This document shows, one piece after another, positions 58,601-64,000 of a DNA stretch of 64,000 nucleotides. This DNA comes from Corylus avellana (taxonomy: Eukaryota > Streptophyta > Magnoliopsida > Fagales > Betulaceae): contig NC_081547.1 of NCBI RefSeq assembly GCF_901000735.1, positions 1,178,001 to 1,242,000 of the forward strand, written 5' to 3'. How positions within the stretch are numbered: the first letter of the stretch is position 1; each line of letters opens with the position of its first letter. Position numbers and translations under genes: made by a program. The notes under the pieces were generated by a model. The model worked only from the letters and a program-made list of their open reading frames with translations, was not told where the DNA came from and searched no databases.

Positions 58601-59747
58601 AGTACTGCACGCATGTCTAAAATACTTTCATAATTCAAAGAAATATGTTTTTGTTGATATATAGAATTAATAATAGCACGATCAAATTCAGTCAATGGAT
58701 GCCTGCAAAAGAATAAAAGCAATTGAAGAGTTGTTGGGGATTGCTAGCGATTTGATGCTTCGATCAATTAATTAACAAAGGGAATTATGAATATATATAG
58801 CTGGAGTTTCCAAAAATTTAGTATATGAGAATGGGTGTACGTAGGGTTGTACCCATAATAATAATATATATAATATGACATAATTAATTCCCTTATTTTA
58901 TTTTATGTTTTCTATTAATTCATGACATTCCCTTCATTAATTTGAAATCGAAAGCATCATTGTTGTGATGCTTGTACCCATTTGTAGGAATTTTATATAA
59001 ATTGACTGTAGCAAATTTGTGTCCGTATATTTATCGGAAATAACCCAAACAGCAACCCTTTTGTCTGTAAGTTGGACGCCAGATTGGAAATTTCCTTTTG
59101 TACTAGGCATTTTCTTGATCTTTAATTCATTGTGTGCCTACATCCTAGATCCTCAAAATAATAGCTCTCACCTCTCAGCATTCAGCAATCGTATGCTCTT
59201 CTGGAGACTTGCAGCTTTATTATCCTATCTCGAATCTTAGCTAGGCTCTTAAGTCTACTTTCTTCACCGGGCCTTTTCAACGTATTAGGTATATATGGTT
59301 GATTTATCAGTTTTTTTTTTTTTTTTTGTCTAAATCGGAAAAAACGAGAAAAATCTCTATTCTTCAATTAAAAAAAGAAAAGAAGAAGAAGAAGAAGAAG
59401 AAAATGAAAAAGAAAGAAGCAAAATATCTTATGCTTGGCTGCCTCAATTTGACAGCCGGAAACCTCTATTCTTCTTTTCTAATCTAGTGGCCCGACAAGC
59501 GTGTGGAATTGAACTACTAGATAGCAATTACAAACAAAATTACTGGACATTTCTTTGTCAAAAATTTACAACCAATGGCCCTAAGCCTTAAATAAACCAC
59601 CGGATCATCTATACATAACGCTTCTTCTATCACAGTACGTATACTATAGCTGTAATCCTTTGATTTTCATCCCTACTTACGTTTTTTTCTAAGCTGAAAT
59701 CCATTGCAATTTTCGTCCTTTGATTACTTCAATTCATTATACCAACC
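58601..59747. other. Upstream region of UGT gene 2
   Basis: No gene seen. AT-rich, with a GAA-rich low-complexity tract at about 59376-59420. The region shows no obvious similarity to the upstream region of UGT gene 1. Confidence 0.55.
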
Positions 59748-61181
59748 ATGGATATCTCAAAGCCACATGCAGCGCTGCTGTCTAGCCCCGGGATGGGACA
59801 CCTCATCCCCGTCGTGGAGCTCGGCAAACGCCTTGTGACCCACCACAACTTTACCGTCACAATCTTCGCCGTCACTTCCCCCATGTCGCCGGCAGAGTCT
59901 GATGTTATCCAGTCCTGCATGAGCCCGAAACTCTTCGACATCGTGCAACTCCCACCGGTTGACATCTCCGGCCTAGTTGATGCAAACTCACAGATTGTTA
60001 CACGACTCTCAGTCATGATGCGTGAAGCCCTGCCAGCCATCCGTTCTGCAATTTCTGCCTGGAATCCCCAGCCAACCATGCTTATCGTTGACCTATTTGG
60101 AACCGAATCTCTTCCCATAGCTGATGAACTTGATATGCCCAAGTACGTTTACGTCGCTTCGAACGCATGGTTTCTTGCTTTGACCATACGTGTGCCGTTC
60201 CTCGACAAAGAGCTAGAAGGAGAGTATGTTGACCGAGTAGAGCCGCTGAGACTCCCCGGTTGCAAGTCGGTGTGGCCCGAAGATGTGGTTGACATGATGC
60301 TGGACCGAACTAACCAGCAGTATTTTGAGTACGTAAGAATAGGGTCTGAGATCCCAATGAGTGACGGGATTTTGTTGAATACGTGGGCTGATCTGCAGCC
60401 CACGTCACTTGCTGCGCTGAGAGATGAGGATCTCTTGGGTCGGGTCATTAAGAGCCCGGTTTACCCTGTTGGTCCTTTAACAAGAGCGGTCTCCGCTTCG
60501 AATGATCCGTTAATGTTTGATTGGCTAGCCATGCAACCCAGCGAGTCAGTGATTTACGTGTCGTTTGGAAGCGGTGGGACCCTTTCACACGAGCAAATGA
60601 CCGAGATGGCCTGGGGGTTGGAGTTGAGCCAGCAGAAATTCATTTGGGTGGTACGTCAACCCTCCATTGGAGCTGCCGATGCCGCTTTTTTCACAGCAGG
60701 GAATGCATTGGGTGATGATGACCCGTTAAAGTACTTGCCGGATGGATTCTTGACACGAACTAAAAACGTGGGCCTTGTGGTGCCCCTGTGGGCCCCGCAA
60801 GCGGAAGTCCTGTGCCACCCATCCGTTGGTGGGTTTGTGTCGCACTGTGGGTGGAACTCCGCCCTAGAGAGCATCACCAACGGAGTGCCAATGATCGCGT
60901 GGCCGCTCTACGCGGAGCAGAGGATGAACGCCACGTTGCTGACGGAGGAGCTTGGTGTGGCCGTCCGGCCGAAGGTGTTGCCGTCGAAGAAGGTGGTGGG
61001 AAGACAAGAGATAGAGAAGATGGTGAGGACGATCATGCAAGACAAAGAAGGGCATGCTATAAGAGCTAGGGTCAAAGAGCTAAAGCACAGTGCTGAGAAA
61101 GCTTTGTCAATGGGTGGTTCCTCATTCAATGCACTTTCTGAATTGAAAAATCATTGTTCCATGAAAGTACGGGCTCCATGA
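59748..61181 (+). CDS. UDP-glycosyltransferase, UGT72-like (group E), intronless, gene 2
   Basis: 477 residues; a paralogue of the gene at 50075-51544 in opposite orientation, the first 50 residues being identical. His18 in SSPGMGHLIPV and Asp115 in LIVDLFGTE are kept. The SFGSGGTLS motif and the PSPG box from Trp348 to Gln391 are intact, with HCGWNSALES. Differences cluster in the middle and in the acceptor-binding half, so acceptor choice may differ. The two genes match up to NALSEL, after which this copy ends with 11 unrelated residues (KNHCSMKVRAP). A broken APP1 copy begins 22 bp after its stop. The tail is therefore built from sequence at a rearrangement breakpoint. Since the lost part lies beyond the catalytic fold, activity is plausible. 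Confidence 0.93.
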   Translation: MDISKPHAALLSSPGMGHLIPVVELGKRLVTHHNFTVTIFAVTSPMSPAESDVIQSCMSPKLFDIVQLPPVDISGLVDANSQIVTRLSVMMREALPAIRSAISAWNPQPTMLIVDLFGTESLPIADELDMPKYVYVASNAWFLALTIRVPFLDKELEGEYVDRVEPLRLPGCKSVWPEDVVDMMLDRTNQQYFEYVRIGSEIPMSDGILLNTWADLQPTSLAALRDEDLLGRVIKSPVYPVGPLTRAVSASNDPLMFDWLAMQPSESVIYVSFGSGGTLSHEQMTEMAWGLELSQQKFIWVVRQPSIGAADAAFFTAGNALGDDDPLKYLPDGFLTRTKNVGLVVPLWAPQAEVLCHPSVGGFVSHCGWNSALESITNGVPMIAWPLYAEQRMNATLLTEELGVAVRPKVLPSKKVVGRQEIEKMVRTIMQDKEGHAIRARVKELKHSAEKALSMGGSSFNALSELKNHCSMKVRAP

Positions 61182-61203
61182 GTTCCCAGAAAGTTTCTCT
61201 CCT

Positions 61204-64000
61204 GAAAGCATCCTATACTGCAATAAGTGTTCCATTGGTTGCTTTGAAGATTCTATGTTCATTTGATAGTTGATTATTTTCTAACTTTAATACAAGGAAA
61301 ATAGTGGTTTCAAAAGGTACATATCCAATGAATACAAGATTATTCTGATCTTCTTAAATTATTAAAAGTATGCTAAAAAGAAAAAAGAAAACAAATATGT
61401 TGTCGAGTGGAAAAAAAAAAAGGGAAAGAGTTTAATACTCTCAGATGTCATTTGTCTATAATTGATTATCAGAGGAAGAAAATAAATTTGAATTTAAATA
61501 ATTCCAACCTGGAAGACCTTTAGGTTATTTCGATATTTTTAATGATTTATCTGATTATATCATTCGATGGATGTTTCATCTAGGCCTGGGTATCGGTCAA
61601 AACGGTCCAGTTAAGGATCTTATCGATTATTAACCGATAATTTTCGGTTAAACGGTTTATTAACCGATACCGAACCAATAAGAACTTTAACCGATAATTT
61701 CGGTTAAAACGGTACACGGTTAAACGGTCCGGTTAAACCGGTTAACCGATTTAACCGATAGCTTTATATTGATTTATTTTGTTGGGCCAAAAACCAAAAA
61801 TGAGTTTTTTTGACTTTTGAGAGCCCAAATACTTTTTGTTGGGCTAAAATAATTTATTAAAAATGAGTTGTTTTAGGGACCAAATACTTTTTGTTGGGAC
61901 CCAAATATTTGTTTTTTGGGCTAAAAATTGAAGCTTTTTTTATATTGATCCACTTCAACTTTTTTTTTTTTTTTTTTATATTATAAAATACATTTTTTCA
62001 AAGCAAATGGACTAATTAACACAATGAATGCTAATTAGACTAGCAAAACTAGTTAATGAAAAATGCTTTTACCAAAGACAAAGAAATCTCATCAAATGCC
62101 ATAACTTAAAAAAAAAACATCAAACCTACCCAAACCCAAATTAAAATAAAATTCATTAATGAATAATAAACAAAGTATTAACTAATTAAAGTCACTTAGC
62201 AAAAGGAAAATAAGTCATGGGCAACACCATTATAAAAAAAAAAACCGCTTAACCGGACCGGACCGGACCGAATTTCGGTATACTTTTTTTAACCGATAAG
62301 GATATCGGCATATCGGCTACGGTTTATATCGGTTCGGTCGAAGCCGGTAGACGGCCGGTTAAACGGTAACGGTTAATTTGCCCACCCCTAGTTTCATCAT
62401 TATTTTGAGTTGGAGTTATAATGACAAATTCTATTCCTCAGAAGTCTGAACCATTTATTTAGGATAAAATTTTATTGGGGTCAGTTGTTTAGGCTTAGAG
62501 AGGATTTCTTTTTAAATGTATTCGCTATATTTAGGAAGTTTAAATTCTTTTCTTGCCTTGTTTTTTCCCAATATATTGATCGATATTATATACATATGGT
62601 ATGTATGTGTGTATGTATTTATGTATTCTTATTGGTGACCCATATGTTCGCTTCATAAGAAGTTTCTTAATTTGATAAATTTTGAGCAGGTCCTAAAGGG
62701 TCATATTGATCTGGGTAATGCTCGATTTCCTAATGGAACAAATGGTATTGGAAGCCCTCTCTTTTTTTTTCCCCACTTTTGTATGTAAAAATTTTTCATA
62801 TTTAAATGAGCATCTTTTTTTAAGTGTATGTTTGTAGATCTGCCAAATTTGAAGATAATGAAATGTTTACATCTATTTACTTTTTCAGGTCAAGCCCTGG
62901 ACATTCTTGCTCGAATTCCTTTGCGGATGGATGGTCTTGATTACCGACATAGTACTGGCCATGGAATTGGGTCTTACCTAAATGTTCATGAAGGTAATTG
63001 ATGAATGACAACTTCTGGCTTTTCGCTATTCTCTACCCAGTTTAATTTAAGTGCTTGTTTTTTCTTTGTCCCTTTATTGTGCAGGACCTCATATGATTAG
63101 TTTCAGGCCTCAGGCTTGAAATGTGCCACAACAAGCATCCTTGACTGTAACAGATGGTTAGTGTCATTGCCATTTGTTATCATTCTGTTACGAAAATAAC
63201 AAAGCACTAAAGACGATACTTAGGACCCCTATACATAGACTGCCAATCTTATTTTGTTGATTCCATCTGGGAAATCTAGGCAGAGTGAGTGGCAGACATA
63301 GGTGTTCATGCTTAGAAAGGACATATGTGATAACTACCCTTTAATTTGTACTACTATCCCTTTTAGCAACAATGCAAAAAATGCTCGGGAATCTCAAATT
63401 TTCTGTTTCAATTTAGTTTATTTTATTTTAATTTACTGGGTTCTTTTTCTTGATGGGCAACCTGCATCCTGCCGTGCATTTACTTGTTCTTTGAGTTCTC
63501 AACATGTATTTTGCTGGGGCAAGTTTGGTCCCATGAACCTCTGGGACAATAATCCACACTAGTGGATTAGTCACATGCTCCAAAGAGAAGCAGTCATTTG
63601 ACTTGCTGTTATAGTTTAAACTAAATCAGAAGTTTGGTATCTCCTTATTATATGCTGGTTCTGGATTTGTTTCTCCAACTCAGTTCTTTTACTTTTTCCT
63701 GAAATTTGAAAATGTTTTTTTTACTACACCATTGCAAGTTTTATAACTATGCATTGTAATTACAATTCTCAGAACCTGGTTACTATGAGGATGGAAATTT
63801 CGGTATAAGATTGGAGAATGTGCTTATAGTCAAGAAGGCCGACACAAAATTCAACTTTGGAGACAAGGGTTACTTGTCCTTTGAGCACATAACATGGGTA
63901 AGTTTGTGATACATTCCTATTGAAAATCATCTTGTTTTTCATGTGTTTTTTTAATTTTTTAATTTATATATGCCTATCACATAATCATAGAAAAATAAAT
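61204..64000 (+). pseudogene. APP1 partial copy (end of exon 11 to intron 15), decayed
   Basis: Starts in the last seven codons of exon 11 (61204-61223). Exon 12 is at 62690-62744, exon 13 at 62889-62993, exon 14 at 63085-63156 and exon 15 at 63773-63897; it then runs to the window edge in intron 15. Lesions: the exon 11 donor GT is AT, exon 13 changes the GTGHG active-site loop to STGHG and a Trp to Arg, and exon 14 has a TGA at 63117-63119 where APP1 has an arginine codon (CGA). Intron 11 carries an hAT insertion. No promoter or exons 1-10 are present. Clearly a pseudogene and more diverged than the copy at 45473. Confidence 0.93.
61581..62390. mobile_element. Non-autonomous hAT element in the APP1 partial copy (810 bp)
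   Basis: The ends TAGGCCTGGG / CCCACCCCTA are flanked by a perfect 8-bp duplication, gtttcatc, at 61573-61580 and 62391-62398. The functional APP1 gene has that 8-mer once, at the equivalent place in intron 11. Subterminal zones are dense in GGTTAA and AACCG motifs. No transposase. Confidence 0.9.

Noticed and set aside
59370..59487. GAA-rich tract with a lysine-rich frame
   Set aside because: Low-complexity translation with no homology; more likely a simple repeat upstream of UGT gene 2.
1..64000. tRNA, rRNA, CRISPR, bacterial operon or organelle signals
   Set aside because: None seen. tRNA-like boxes occur only in decayed SINEs, and the introns and repeats are those of a plant nuclear genome.

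Overview
This is nuclear DNA of a flowering plant, most likely a woody core eudicot. The evidence is AT-rich intergenic DNA, multi-exon genes with GT-AG introns, plant-only families (GRAS, HVA22, G-group bZIP, UGT72-type glycosyltransferases), and abundant plant MITEs, SINEs and a Ty3 LTR retrotransposon. I cannot name the species.

The left two thirds (about 2-40 kb) is a conserved gene block. In order: an intronless GRAS factor of the SCL15 type (+, 2186-3838), an HVA22k-like membrane protein (+, 8 exons, 7234-11645), a GBF1-like bZIP factor (-, 11 coding exons, 12965-16400, plus a 5'UTR intron), a Raf-like protein kinase (-, 6 exons, 20511-24479), an FQR1-like quinone reductase (+, 2 exons, 25823-28732) and a cytosolic aminopeptidase P (+, 16 exons, 30671-39277). 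UGT72-like glycosyltransferase sequences follow. From memory this matches Arabidopsis AT4G36710-AT4G36770 (SCL15, HVA22K, GBF1, HB40, quinone reductase, APP1, UGT), except that a kinase stands where HB40 would be. All exon boundaries were read by hand and give continuous frames of 194, 360, 385, 258 and 653 residues.

The right third (about 38.7-64 kb) is a rearranged, duplicated region. It holds two apparently intact, inverted UGT72-like genes (50075-51544 - and 59748-61181 +), two near-identical UGT pseudogenes split by the same hAT element, a Ty3 retrotransposon inserted in one of them and running into a 100-N gap, and two partial copies of the aminopeptidase P gene (its last exon at 45473-45633; exons 11-15 at 61204-64000). 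Each N gap (44983-45082 and 56626-56645) is followed by sequence repeating what stands before it. Uncollapsed haplotypes are therefore as likely as real tandem duplications.

Mobile elements with readable ends and target duplications include four short hAT elements with CCGGTT-rich ends, a degenerate hAT carrying a TTF-type N-terminus nested in an RNase H-like pseudogene, a 244-bp miniature LTR element in a GBF1 intron, a tRNA-derived SINE family and several foldback MITEs. I see no wholly new biological system. The most informative signals are the synteny block, a decayed miR171-like site in SCL15, the UGT/APP1 duplication with its fusion breakpoint, and the nested small elements.
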